NCBI GenBank assembly: GCA_013368315.1
Contig: JAACJM010000220.1
Location: 62,001-126,000 of the forward strand
Reading direction: 5' to 3'
Source of the DNA: Tetrapyrgos nigripes
Taxonomy: Eukaryota > Basidiomycota > Agaricomycetes > Agaricales > Campanellaceae
Length of the DNA: 64,000 nucleotides
The notes under the pieces were generated by a model. It worked only from the letters and a program-made list of their open reading frames with translations. It made no database searches and had not been told where the DNA came from. Made by a program: the position numbers and the translations under genes. The first letter of the stretch is position 1; each line of letters opens with the position of its first letter. Shown here piece after piece: positions 10,701-23,292 of the stretch.

Positions 10701-13700
10701 TAGGATCCTCGCTATTGGAAAAATATGGATGGTATTTTTATCAATGAAAGTGGTTACTCAGTGAATATTTTTCTGCGATGAGTTGAAATTTAGCCAAAAC
10801 TGGGAAGCTGGCCATGCGTGAGAATATTTGTAAGCTATCAGTCCGCGTCAATGATGACGTCCATTTCTCCTCCTGTTAGTCATTCATCTGTCTCTCCAGG
10901 CATGCGCAGCTATGCTATAAACATATCTCGACCTATCCCAAGTGTTTTGGGATAATAAAAGACCTTATATTTCTTAACTTTCCTCTCCTCTCCTTCTAAC
11001 ACTACATATGCACTACTTTGTACCATGCCCCGCCTATAACTCAAGTCTATGTACTCAGAATAGCATACCAATACATAGGAATCATGATTGGAATAATCTA
11101 CAGACATGGATTGATGTAAATGGCATGAAATATGTGGAAACTAGTCAGCGGTCAGACCTCATTGAGATGGGTAGTAAGCAGTGTAATTTTTGGACCTTGT
11201 CACATACTGCAATGGTGTGCTGAGATCCTTTGGGGACTTCTTTGATGGCCCTCGTAGCGTGCTGGAGTCATGATCCCTGACTACAAGTGGAATCATCAAG
11301 AGAATTAAGGTTGAGAATTGATCTAGGCAAAATCAAGGCATAATGGAGCACAGGGGCTTGGAGACCAAATGATGGTGCTGAGGACAATTTTCCAATTGAA
11401 ATCTTGTAGAGAAGTATGAAAAAGTTGTTTGGAACACTATTCTGTTATTACAATTAGTACTAAGGGTCAGCAAGAAGATGGTGATATTTGGGACAAAACC
11501 TCCCAATCTCAACATCTCCTGAGTGCACGGGCTAAGGAACAAGCATCATGAATCATGCTCAGTAGTCAAGATTGAAGGTCAAGTTACACAACTATGAAGC
11601 TTTTTGGTCCCTCAAATTGGTTGCTTCCACCCAAGGCCTTCATCACTCAGCCCTTACACCAAAGGTGTAGGCGAGGAATGGAGCCTGCTCAAGCATCAGG
11701 GAAAACCCCTAAAAATGGAAAAATGGAAAAATGCATGAAATAAGATGTCAAAAATGAGACTGCAAAGTTTCGTTGTGCCCTGAAGTCATCTGGATTCAGC
11801 ATGCGAGGCAGAAGGTGGTGTGTTCAGTATCTGAGCAGAGAAGCAATATTCAAGCTAAGATAGGTGCATAAGGCAGGTGATTGCTAAAGAAGCCCAGACA
11901 TAAGGGAACAAAAGGAGTACAAAATGGACAGAAACGATGCAGAGAATGACGAGATATGGTGCGATTATACTACCATGGGCAGTTGCTTACATAAGGATTT
12001 CCCGTAATTCCCATCATTTCACGTCAAACTTTGCTGATATCTCAATGACCACTACCTCCTGCCAGACGAGCTTTGGTACGTGAACGAGGATTGTTTAGTA
12101 GTATTTTTTGATTTTACAAAAGCTAGCCAAAGTGTCCTGGTTCTATAGATATTCACCAAATGGCCAGCTTCCTAGTAAAACATAGTAAAGCATTGAAAAG
12201 AACGACTATAAGAATAGAGCACTTGTTAGTATGAAATGCACTGTAGTAAATAGATAGGTATTACTACACGGTATTAGTATAAATATAATGAGATATCAAT
12301 GGTATACACACCTCAGACCTCAGGGTTCATGCAGGTATAGTGGGAACTAGTCTCTCAATCATTAGAATGATGCGTTAGCAGTCTGTTGATAACCCGGGTG
12401 CTTTTGGGGACTTGCTTTGATCAATACATTTGACTTATTGCGTAATCTTTGCATGATCCATTTTGGGAAGGTAGTGCTGTTTCCACTCAACTTGCCCAAC
12501 AACACTACTGCTTTATATCATAATATTTCATACTTCTAAAGCTATGTGCATAGTATTACACATCAGCAGACTCGCAAATTTATAGAGCGGTATAGCATGG
12601 TATAGGAGTGTATAGTGAGTATAGACCCAGTGCCTTCTATGTAACCTGAGGGTGTATAGAAAAGGGGGGGCATGTGCTGATCTATACCAATGTATAGAAA
12701 GTATTCATGCCTTTCCTCAGTGCTCTATACACTGCTATACTGGGCCTTTCAGCATCCTCATTTGTTGTTGTTGGTTGCAAACATGGGGCTAATGATAATG
12801 CACAGAAATCAGTATACTTGTGGGCAATTATGTACATACATGCGGCATGGTAAGTATGTAACAGTACGCTAAGTGAAACACAATAATGAAACTGAAAGAT
12901 ACTCAGATTTGCAGAACAGCATATGCATGTTGTGGATTTGGGAGGGATTGAACAGCATCTATAAGTATAGTTCAGTCAGTCAAGCGGCAACTGACAGAGC
13001 ATGTGAAGACATACTATTAACAATCACATAAAATGACTGTTGACATGGGAGACACAATCTTTGACAACTAGATAAGAGAGGTCAAAATGACAAATGACAT
13101 GGCAACAAAAAGGACGCACCAGTAGAAGCCAACAATACTACTGACAGTCTTTACTAGCAGAGGAGAGAAAGAAATATAGAGCAGTGTCATCAAAAAGAAG
13201 ATGCACTCACTGAGTAATTACTAGTGAATACCTGGCATTGCCTGCTGCTGCAGTCCTGCTACTGTACATCAGGCATGTAAGAAACCTACAAGTCATGAAC
13301 CAGAGTGGGAGTGAGCTGACAGTGAGCTGAAGACCAACGCGTTGAGCTGGTGGGAGGAAAGGGAAGAACAATACCTGAAACTGAACATCATGTGACCTTG
13401 TTTACTGCAGGTCAGAGTTTGAATTGCTTTAGGGCAGGCTATTTTGACTTCACGACTAATTATTGCTTGCTACTACAGTGCTATGTTTAGGGTGCTTCAC
13501 TGAACCAACTCTCACACATTGGATGCTGCAACTACAAATGACAAGCATGCTTGGAGAGGGTTTGTTCATATTGATTGAATTAGTTACCCCACATGTTGCT
13601 CTGCTCCAGCTGAAGCTGAAGCATCCAGGATCCAAGATGCCAAAATCTAAGTAAGTAGTATGTTTAGTAAGTTTTCTAGAGTCCAGGCTGAACAATGTGA

Positions 13701-14180
13701 GCTGAGCTATGGATTGTAAAAAATCCTCTATACCCCAACAAAATTTCTATACACTTGAAAATCTTTTCAAAATGTATAGAGGGTATGGAAATTTCTTTCT
13801 TCTATATCATCCATACACTTATACACTTCATAAAAGTGTTATTTTACTAATGCAAACATTTCAAACATCCTACAACCTTCAGAACCACTGAAAATGACCA
13901 GCATATGAGAGAAACAGACTGTGGGAAGATTACACAATAATAAATCTTTGTAATCAAAATCTGAGTCCCCAAGCTCTTGATCTCATATCAATAGACTAAA
14001 TGGGAATGACTGAGGTCTACTATCGTAGGGCGAACAGTATATACAAGGCAGGTAACATGGTGTGGATCAATTAAGTAAAGGGGAACAAACACTGGAGGCA
14101 AGCTCATGGGATGCTGACACAGAGCTGACCTTTCAACTTGTCCAGTGATCAAACCTGTAGGGCCCAAGTAAACTTTGGCA
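10701..14180. other. AT-rich region with no recognisable gene
   Basis: No exon chain, domain or RNA gene could be supported on either strand. Composition turns AT-rich from about 10.7 kb and stays so, which marks the change from gene space to transposon-derived DNA. Two patches are rich in TATAG/CTATA words (about 12,585-12,740 and 13,720-13,830). Confidence 0.5.
12585..12740 (+). repeat. TATAG-rich irregular repeat
   Basis: GTATAG/TATAGA words recur about every 10-20 bp, first in forward sense, then as CTATAC near 12,725-12,745. This gives a loose inverted arrangement. No element boundaries are visible. Confidence 0.45.
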
Positions 14181-14433
14181 CTTTTTGCCCTCAACATGTG
14201 ATGTCCCAATGGGGCTTCTGGTCAGCCATCTGGCATCTGTGCAGCCTCCAAAAGCCATCCTGTCTGTTTTGTTTATTTGCTCGTTCTTCTTTCAACATCA
14301 CCACCACCACCACTGCCACTACCATTTGCGAGTGCCCACCCTCCCCCTTGTCTCAGGCCTTCTCAGTTCTTCTCTCTTTCCTACAATATTGATCACCCTC
14401 ATCTCTCCTTTTTGGTGTCAGTTTGCTTTTGTA

Positions 14434-15050
14434 GGTATACTACCATGCTCGCTCTGGTGTCATTGGCATGTTGCGATGGTTCTGCCTCTGTACTTTGCTT
14501 CCGAGGATGCTTTTCCTCAGTTCCTTTCAGTAGTTGATTGGTTTATATACATAAGTTGTGTGCGTTTTCTGCTGACCCGAGCCTTGGCTGACCCATTCCT
14601 TGCTGTTTGTATTGCTATCCTTTGGTCTTTTAGTTCTTCTTTTTTGGGTATACTACCATGCTCGCTCTGGTGTTGTTGGCAGGTTGCGATGGTTCTGCCT
14701 CTGTACTTTGTTTCCGAGGATGCTTTTCCTCAGTTCCTTTCAGTTGTTGATTGGTTTATATACATCAGGTGTGTGCATTTTCTGCTGACCTGAGCCTTGG
14801 CTGACCCGTTCCTTGCTATTCATATTGCTATCCTTTGGTCTTTTACTTCTTTTTTGGGTACACTACCATGCTTGCTCTGGCATCATTGGTGTGTTGCAAT
14901 GGTTCTGAGGATGCTTTTCCTTGGTTCCTTTCAGTTGTTGATTGGTTTATGTACATCAGGTGTGTGCATTTTCTGCTGACCTGACCCTTGGCTGATCTGT
15001 TCCATGCTGTTCATATTGCTATCCTTTGGTCTTTTAGTTCATCATTATTG
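14434..15050 (+). repeat. Tandem repeat, about 210-bp unit, three copies
   Basis: Copies start near 14,434, 14,646 and 14,856 with GGTA(T/C)ACTACCATGC and end near TATCCTTTGGTCTTTTA. Copy 3 lacks about 20 bp internally. The long open frame across 14,185-14,793 is a by-product of this repeat; the period is not a multiple of three, so one unit is read in different frames. Confidence 0.85.
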
Positions 15051-16164
15051 GTGTTGTTCCCTTCACCTTTTTTGATCAGCTCTTCAGTCAGTCAGGTGTT
15101 TGTTGATTTCTTAGCTACCTTCATTGTAAGCCATGATCTTCCCAGTTCCTGTGCACTCACTAACTGTTCACAATTGTAGTGTTGTACATTTAGCACTCAT
15201 GTATACTCTTGATTCGAAATACAGCATGCTCACTCTGAACATCACCCTATGCTGACCCCAATTGAGTTTTGAAACAAATCATAATTCCATCCATGTTTTG
15301 CTTGGCTGTCTTATATGCTTACACCATTTGACAACTATGTTGTGGACCTCTTTCTTTTCTTGCCCTCTCTTCATACAATGTTTTCAGTCTTCTCCTTGGA
15401 CAGGGAAACAGCTCAACTTTTTTTTACACCCACGAGGTCTACCTCTTCTCCTATCACCTAAACAGTGCTTATAATATTCTATCTTCTATGTCATTTACAG
15501 TACCACTCAACAAGACACTGAGCAATTTCTTCACTGTGCCACTCGAGGGTCAACTCTCCTTGGTGGCTTAAAGTCTATGAGCTGAACACAACCTCTATTC
15601 CACTCCCTTTTTCACTCCAATGGTCCAAAAAGTGTATGGTCTGCCATGTCAAGGTGTGTATTACTCTTCTTCTAGGTGTTTCCTATACTCAGTTAACTCT
15701 TTGCAGTTTCTTTCCACTGAGCGCAGTCTCAATGAGCATTGTTTTATCTGTGGGTCTCACAGTGCCCATCTGCTGCCACCTCTGCCTGAATATCCACCTG
15801 AATGGCTTCCAATTGTTTCACACAGAAATGCCAGTGCTCTGTCCTGCAAGCTCAACAACATCTTGCTCACAGCAATTTCATGAAGTTTGATGATGGCGTC
15901 TCTGCAGTCATGCTAAATGGTGGTCGGACCTATCATAGACTCATTCCTGGGAATGAAGGAGATCATGCAGTGCAGTGGTTTATACATGATCAGTCCATGT
16001 TTGCTAGACATGGGTTGGAGCAGGGCATTCCTCCAGGTTGGACTGACCTCATTCTCTGCAGTCTGCAAAGAGTCAATCCTTTCATTCCTGTCCTCCAGTC
16101 CTTCTCTACTCACAACCTCAATGCCACTCCCAAGCTTGCTCTCCATCACAGGTGATGAGGTTGC

Positions 16165-16670
16165 TGTCATGAATCATCTCCCATCTATTCATTTCCTTTC
16201 TATTCATTTCCCTTTACTACCTATTTCCCACTCTAACCCCATAAACATCAACCATTTCTCATCATCATCTATAGTTACCATCTCTCTAGATCTATGACTC
16301 ATATTCCTATCTCCTCTGATTCCTATCTCCATGGACATTCTCACTGTCAATCACTCCGTATGATCCAGTACCTTCATCTATCCATATTTGACTCATTATT
16401 CTCTCGCCCTTGACATTTCCACATGATACTGTCTATTATTACTTACTCTTTCCCATCTGTTCATATTTTACTTATATACCTGTGATCTTTGTAACCTATT
16501 CCTTAGTTCGTTCACTTCGTCTCCGCTCCGTACTTTCACTACGCAGTGTAGAGCCTAGTCAGCTTACTACTTCTTTCTCTATCTCTCTCTCTATCAATCT
16601 ATCCTCTTGTAACTGGCTTTCTCGTATCGTGTGACTTGGGTGGTTATTGAGTGTACCGACAACCTTGACA
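16165..16670 (+). mobile_element. Solo LTR of the Ty3/gypsy family of 22,577-30,149
   Basis: Begins TGTCATGAATC and ends ACCTTGACA. It is closely similar over its full length to the LTRs at 22,577 and 29,634. It is flanked by perfect 5-bp target duplications GTTGC (16,160-16,164 and 16,671-16,675), so it inserted as a full element and later recombined to one LTR. It splits the N-terminal part of the Helitron gene. Confidence 0.95.
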
Positions 16671-19251
16671 GTTGCTGTGATAATTTCTTTTGTGCCTGCA
16701 GGAAAACCAAGCCAGTGCAAAGTGGTCATCCTCACCATCGATTTCTGGACATTCTTTCTCCCTTTGTTGAGCCACTACACTATCTTCTTCTCCTTCCATA
16801 TGAGAATCTGGGGTGGTCCCCTGAAAGGTGTACAATTGCTTCTCCCAGTCATCCTTCTTGCAAGTTCAGCCAGATGCGTCATTATCACATACAGTACTTC
16901 ATCAATGCTGCTACAATGAGCTCATTTTCTCAGTTGACTGGTGAGTTATCCTCTTTTCCTATCTCAGACACTGTTTCTCATCATTATAATAAGGTGAATG
17001 GCTGGTTAATGCTTGGAGTGTGATAGAGGAGATGAGGCTCACGTACATTCACCTCAACCAACACTCAGTCGATGGTGAAGCAGAGGAGAGTTCAGAAGAT
17101 CATGAGGCTGTCAACAGTTATCATAGTGATGGTGACTCTGCTCCAGTTGATGATATTCATCTTCCTGCTTCCTTCATCCATTCCCCAGCTTGGACAGCTG
17201 CCAATATTGCAGACTGTCTAGCCCTCTGTAAAGCACTTGGACCAGTTTCTCTGTTTATCACACATACCTGCAATCCTGAATGGCTGGAAATGTTTTCACA
17301 ACTCAAGCCTGGGCAAACTGCCAATGACTGTCCTGACATTGTAATTCATGTTTACCAGCAGCATTTTCAAGCTTTCATAGATGAACTGAAGAAGTGCCTT
17401 GGTGGTGTGAAATACATTATCACTGTTCAGGAGTTTCAAAAATGTGGTCTCTCTCATCCTCACGTCGCCATATGCTTGAAGGAGATGCCAAAGCTCCTCC
17501 ATGAGATAGACATTTTCATCAGCTGCAAGTCACCCAGGACTGAGGGTTCTCTCCATGTGGCTGTATTGAAGCATATGACTCATTGCCACAATCCACAGAA
17601 GAAATACCATTGATGTGGTTGGTCGCCAGAAGGGAAAACCTGCTCCTATAATTACCCCAAACAAATAACCCCTTCTTTCTCTTTTGATGACTGTGGTGAG
17701 TAATTATTGATACCTTCTCTGGCTGGCTCCAATCCTTTCGCTAAGGTCATCATGAAGAGGATTTCAGCATAGTCTCTCATGTGCCATACTGGATCCTAAA
17801 ATTTGATTGTCACATCAATGTTGAAATTGCGTCAGGGGTAGCTCTTTTCCAGTACCTGTTCAAGTATCTCTTCAAGGGCCCTGACCAAGCTCTTCAAATT
17901 CATCTCCAATCTCTGATTCTCACCAACCAGTTGACAAAGTCTGTGACTATGAGCAGGGTTGCACCTGTCAAGTATTGAGGCTACTACTCGCTTGACAGAG
18001 CAGAGTATTGTGACAAAAACACCATCAGTTAAATGACTCCCAGTCCACCTTCCTGGCAAGCAATGGCTCCAGATGCGTTGCCAGGGTGGGGAACTTTCTG
18101 CCACTCTGCTCATGCGATATATAGACTGTCCCCAACATCCTGACCTCAACCAAATGACATATCTGGAGTTCAGCACTTGCTGCAATCTCATCACACATGA
18201 CCCTCTCCAGCCTCTTTCTGAGCACAACATCCTAGAGGCTGTCATCCCCAATCGAAAGTGGATGTGCATACACTTATTGGTGAATTCTTATGTTTGTGTG
18301 GTGAGGGTAGTGATGGTTTTTCCTTGGCATGGTGATGTTTTCTATTTGCATTGTCTTTTGATGCATGGGGGGCCCTTTCACAGTTGGGAGGAGATTTGGA
18401 CAGTCAACAGTGTCTTATACCCTACCTTTGCAGAAGCAGCTCAAGTGATGGGTCTCTTTGACAACTCAAGTGAAGGGACATTGGCTTTCCAGGAATTGGT
18501 GGAGGTGGGAGCGAGTCCTGGGCAGTTGCATTGGCTCTTTTGTGTTCTCGCCCTGAAGGGGGAAGTTGTTTCTGTTCTGTGGGACTGGTATCAATATGAG
18601 TTGGGAGCAGATGTCTACAATCGCTTTCTGCATTTCCAGCCTGACCCTGATGAGAATGCTGTGTGAAATGAAACACTACTTCTTATTCAACAAATACTCT
18701 GTGGGCTGGGGAAACACCTTTCTGAGTATGGTCTTCCTGAGCCAGACATGCATCAATTGGAAGTAGACACTGAATCGTTATGTTGGAGCAGGGATTGACA
18801 TAACCTTTGTGGATTCCTTGACATGTTGACACAGGAACAGGTTAGCTGTCTATTTACTCTGCACCATCTTTTGATACTGAACATTGCTTTGTTTACTGTA
18901 CTATTTACAACAACATTGTTTGGGCTCTGGGGTTTCCCAAGCCACTGCCCATATACATTGATGGCTGTGCAGGATGGGGAAAAACTTATCTGCTTTACCT
19001 ATCATAGGTGCTCTGTGGAAATCAGGGGAAATCATTCTCCTCTCAGCGTCATCTGCTTTTACAGCAAAAAATTATCCTGGGGGTAGAACATGTCATAGTC
19101 TTTATGGAATTCCTGTGCAGGAGCATAATTATCTAACCTCTTCAATTACCCCACGTTCTGCTTGAGCTGAACTGCTGCTCACTGCCAAGTGCCACATCAC
19201 ATTGACCTGAGTGCTATTCAGAGAAGCAACCATGTTTGTTTTTCCTGATGC

Positions 19252-19753
19252 TGTCATGAATCTCTTCATGCCTTCGCTTCTACACTCTGTTTCCCTTTGT
19301 TTCCCTTCATGTCTTCACTTCTACACCCTGTTTCTCTTTGTTTCTCTTTTTTTCTCTCTTCTTTTCTTTGCTTCCATTGTTCCTTTGACTCCCCTGGTTC
19401 TAAGCCATGTTCCTTGTACCTTGATACATCATTTCTCCTACATTACTCCATTTCCCCTATATTTCTCCACTTATGCTCCTATCTTTCTCCTAAATTTCTC
19501 CACTCTTGATCCTATCATTGTCTCCATCAGATATCTTTGATCTAGCTTCGGACTCTTGTATATATACTCAAGGCCATTGTAGATAGGTTCTTTAGTCTGT
19601 CCACTTCTGTCCCTCTAATCCATACTGCTATTTAGACTCTGGCCCAGTACTGGCTTACTCATCTATACCATCTATTTGCCTTGTTACTTCGTTTTTGGCT
19701 CCTGTGTAGTGGCCTGAGAGGCATCCAGTCCCTATCTAAACCTGTTCTTGACA
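19252..19753 (+). mobile_element. Solo LTR, second gypsy-related family
   Basis: Begins TGTCATGAATC and ends TTCTTGACA, with perfect 5-bp duplications GATGC (19,247-19,251 and 19,754-19,758). The termini match the first LTR family but the interior differs, being rich in TTCTCC/TTTCCC words. It sits between the Walker A part and the late helicase part of the Helitron gene. Confidence 0.9.
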
Positions 19754-20493
19754 GATGCTGTCTTAGGTGATCTGCAGCAATGTCTATGGAGGGCGATCTT
19801 GAGTCCATTCAATGAACACATTAATGAGTTCAATCTTGCTGTTCTCCACCATCTTCTGGGGACATCGCGAACCTATTACAGCCAGGATTCAGCTCAGGAA
19901 GAAGATGCTGACCATTGGAGAGAATGCGAGGCTGTTGCTACTGTGGATTTCTCAACAGTCTTGAGGAGCCAGGTGTTCCACCTCATGCACTGGAGTTGAA
20001 GGTTGGAGCCATCGCTTGGTTTACTTGCAACTTCAATCCTTCTCGTGGTCTCACCAAAAATACAAGAGTGATTATATGCACATTGCTTCAACACTCTGTG
20101 GAGGTTGGAACGATTCCAGAAATGATAGGAGGCTGACTCTCACATTCAGTAGGTATTTTCCACCTCCAACCAGTGGTTTTGCTGACAGCCACCTGTCAGG
20201 AAAGGTTTCATATACTTCAGATAAATGTTCACTTCAAGCCTGACAACTTCAATTTTGTGGTAAATCAGAAGCAAATCCCTCTGGTGCTGGTGTGCTCAAC
20301 CACTTTCAATGGCTGCCAGGGATTGACTGTCTTGAAATTGTTGTTGGATCTGCAGCAGCCAGTGTTTTCCCATGGACAACTCTACTCTGCCATGATGAGG
20401 GTCCAAAATTGCAATGACATTCTCATCCTCACAGCAGAGGGGGGAAATTTATCAGTTACTATGAATATTGTCTGGTCAGAACTTTTATTGTAG

Positions 20494-20825
20494 TATACAT
20501 AGATTTCATGCTCATGCTCCTTTCTGTTGGATTGGATGATACTTTGCATTGGTCATTGCCAACTCCTGTCATAGACATGATGAATTTCCGAATGCCTGCC
20601 ACTTTACATCTTAGTGAAAGTTAAATATCTACTCCTTTCTGTTTCATCTGGTGCGAGTCCCTGAAGTACAATGATCTGGACCTTGCCAACTCCTGTCACA
20701 GATATGATGGCTTTCCAAAGGGTGATTAAATCAGAGGTTAATGAAGCTTAAATATGGTAGTGCATGTCATGAGACACTTCAAGCTGTCCTCTTTTCAACT
20801 GACAAACTACCTCACTGGCCTTGAA
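20494..20825 (+). other. Spacer with a diverged internal repeat
   Basis: No gene seen. The phrase TGCCAACTCCTGTCA(T/C)AGA recurs at about 20,557 and 20,685 within longer diverged direct repeats. Confidence 0.4.
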
Positions 20826-20839
20826 TATTTTCCATGCAG

Positions 20840-22015
20840 ATGTCTTCTCAATCCTGCTTGATGCTTGCCATATTATCCCTTGCTAACAGTCACAAGGAAT
20901 CTGTCAATGGGAAGCAAATGCATGTATACAACACAGTATTCACTCCACGTGATGAACACTCTGCTAGAGCTGCATTGGTGAGGATCATGTTATGCTGAAG
21001 TCTTTTCCCCTTATTTAACAGTATTGATCCTATCCTAAGCCTGGGGCTTCTTTTTGTCAAGAACGTTGTCACTTAGCAATAACCATCCAAGTCACTCAAT
21101 GAACCAATAGATTGACGAGTTACAAATGAGGCGATATAGAGAGAGAGAGAGAGGGAGAGAATAGAGAAATAGTAGAGACGAGTAGAGGATGAGTAGCTGA
21201 CTATACTCAACACTGCACTGTACTGAGAGCAGAGTGGAGACAAAGTGAACAGACTAAGGAATTAACTACAGGTTCTTTGGTATATATATCTAAGAAGTGA
21301 ATTGAGAATAAGTGAATAAGTGGGAATGTCCATGGAGATAGGAATCAGAGGAGATAAAAGATGAATATGTCAGATCAAGTGACAGTAACTGTAGATAGAG
21401 AATATCATAATGAGAAAAGTGAATAGTAGTCTGTGGAGATAAGAAATGAATAGATCGGCAATTCGTGACACTTTTCATGTTGATAACACTTGCATCACCA
21501 CCTTGGAAAGGTGTCGATTCCTGCAAATGCCGCCCTACCAGTGGTGATTGATGCTGTGGTAGAGTCAAAGCACAAGGGTGACCCCACCACTGATGAAGAA
21601 TCGCTGCTGTTCATGGATCCAATCATTATTGCAATGGGTAACGTGTTACAGAGAATGAGTGAATTTATGGGGGGTAACACTGACATTTACTATATGGTGA
21701 GTTTGGTAATCATCTATGCTTTGGCAGGATGAACAACTCCTGACAGTGTTTTTCAGTACAGTATATGATCCCATCCATCCTCACTGGAAGAATATGCCTC
21801 TTCCACGCATAGGGAATCAGGTTTTGATTGTTGGTCAGGCAATGTTCTCTCCTTAAATCTTGAACACATTGTGCTAAGTCTTGCTGGCACTACTAACAAC
21901 AATGGCATCCAGGGTGGACCTGCTCCTCCTCCTCCTCCTGGAGGTGATAATGGTCCTCCTACTAGAAAGTGTCGCTATAATGCTACACTTCCCAACAATG
22001 TGTATGTTTGATATT
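20840..22015 (+). pseudogene. Degenerate ORF downstream of the Helitron gene, possibly OB-fold-like
   Basis: Coding-like segments: MSSQSCLMLAILSLANSHK (from 20,840); ASFHVDNTCITTL continuing after a one-base frameshift as GKVSIPANAALPVVIDAVVE (about 21,477-21,560); then FFSTVYDPIHPHWKNMPLPR and GNQVLIVGQAMFSP (about 21,745-21,855); and a proline-rich stretch with RKCRYNATLPNN (about 21,935-22,000). The layout of short beta-strand-like segments with a late proline-rich tail resembles hypothetical single-strand-binding-like proteins common in basidiomycetes, but that is a weak resemblance. A solo LTR at 21,055-21,470 interrupts it, and removing it joins GASF to HVDN in frame. A frameshift and stops make it non-functional. 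Function is unknown. Confidence 0.4.
21055..21470 (-). mobile_element. Solo LTR, minus strand, gypsy-related
   Basis: On the minus strand it begins TGTCACGAATT and ends CGTTCTTGACA. Perfect 5-bp duplications CTTTT lie at 21,050-21,054 and 21,471-21,475. It shares the block CTATCTCCATGGACATTC with the main LTR family, so it is a related but distinct lineage. A GA-dinucleotide run lies at about 21,135-21,160. Confidence 0.9.
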
Positions 22016-22576
22016 CCATTGTGAATGGCACAACTGGCTTACCCATTTCTAGGGAACCTCCACTATCATCCATTGTACCTCAGCAAACTGACATCTTGAC
22101 TACTTCCTCCAGGTGAGTTTGCGGCCAGAATTGATTGATATTAGGTCATTTATATTCTCTGAATGGGTGATTTCAGTGTCAACACAGTGGTATCATCGTG
22201 AGTATCACCCATCATCATATAGACACAACACTAATCTTGACCAATTGCAGGCATTTGCCTACCACTTACATTCACACTGGGGGCGAGCTCATGGGAACCA
22301 GGCCCTCGGCTCCCAGGCAGGAAGCCTCATGGGAAGCAGACTGGACAGCTCCCACCGGTAATCTAAACTATTGAATTTGAAGGGCCCGAGTAGCTAGGCC
22401 CAAGTACTTCGTGTAACCTTAGCAGGGGCTGAATCCAGGATTGCACTGCAATCCGCAGTGTACCTTATATACTTATATAGAAAACACTGTAGTAGTACGA
22501 CAGATATAGAACAAAGACTGGCATTAAATGAAAATGTATATAACTTGTGAATACAAAGAGTCAAAGCCTTTCTATT
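22016..22576. other. Spacer left of the chromovirus, no gene
   Basis: Contains a short run of CATGGGAA/GGCAGGAAGC-type near-repeats around 22,285-22,350 and an AT-rich stretch to 22,576. No coding or RNA feature could be supported. Confidence 0.4.
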
Positions 22577-23091
22577 TGTCATGAATCGTCTCCCGCCTAT
22601 TCATTTTCCTTTCTATTCTTTTCCCTTTACTACTTATTTCCCACTCTAACCCATAAACATCAACTATTTCTCATCATCGTCTATAGTTACCATCTCTCTA
22701 GATCTATGACTCATATTCCTATCTCCTCCGACTCCTATCTCCATGGACATTCTCACTGTCAATCACTCTGTATGATCTAGTACCTTCATCTATCCATATT
22801 TGACTCATTCTTCTCTCGCCTTGACATTTCCACATGATACCGTCCATTATTACTTACTCTTTCCCATCTGTTCATATTTTACTTATATACCGATGATCTT
22901 TGTAACCTATTCCTTAGTTCGTTCACTTCGTCTCCGCTCCGTACTTTTACTACGCAGTGTAGAGCCTAGTCAGCTTACTTTTCTCTATTTCTTTATCTCT
23001 CCATCTCTCTTGATCAATCTATTCTCTTGTAAAACGGCTTTCTCGTATTGTGTGACTTGGGTGGTTATCGAGTGTACCGACAACCTTGACA
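22577..23091 (+). repeat. 5' LTR of the chromovirus
   Basis: Starts TGTCATGAATCG and ends AACCTTGACA (TG...CA). A primer-binding site complementary to a tRNA 3' end was not obvious in the bases that follow (CTTGAACGAACTCCC). Confidence 0.95.
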
Positions 23092-23292
23092 CTTGAACGA
23101 ACTCCCATACACCCACCTCACAAAAATCCTTCCATCGTATTGGACTTTCCTATTATCCTATCCCTCCCCTACAGTGCCCCAAAGCCCATCAACTCTACCC
23201 TGTGTGAGGAGCCTCACAGGTTGGCAGGCGTGAACTACTCAAGGAGCAGTTACACGAGGTCATCCCCCGTCTACACAGTCTCAAGACGTAAT

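Larger units (their letters stand above)
15720..20493 (+). pseudogene. Helitron Rep/helicase (RepHel), degenerate and split by two solo LTRs
   Basis: Rolling-circle transposase-helicase of a Helitron. Recognisable segments in order: N-terminal domain (PPEWLPIVSH, NGGRTYHRLIPG, RVNPFIPVL; 15,770-16,110); LSPFVEPLHYLLLLPYENLG (about 16,745-16,810); the Rep domain with FITHTCNPEWLEM (about 17,258), the HUH motif GLSHPHVAICL (about 17,450) and the Tyr-Lys motif QYLFKYLFKG (about 17,850); a linker with FYLHCLLMHGGPF and RTVN-like WTVNSVLYPTF (18,330-18,430); Walker A, degenerate GCAGWGKTYLL (about 18,965); FTAKNYPGGRTCHSLYGIPV (about 19,055); a late helicase part with SPFNEHINEFNL, PPHALELKVGAI and NPSRGLTKNTRVI; and the C-terminal SHGQLYSAMMRV (about 20,370). 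The reading frame needs several introns and is broken by stops and frameshifts. Removing the solo LTRs at 16,165-16,670 and 19,252-19,753 rejoins adjacent domains. Helitron termini were not identified. Confidence 0.85.

Noticed and set aside
14185..14793. 202-codon plus-strand frame
   Set aside because: It is a product of the 210-bp tandem repeat; the repeat copies fall in different frames and the peptide is low-complexity hydrophobic.
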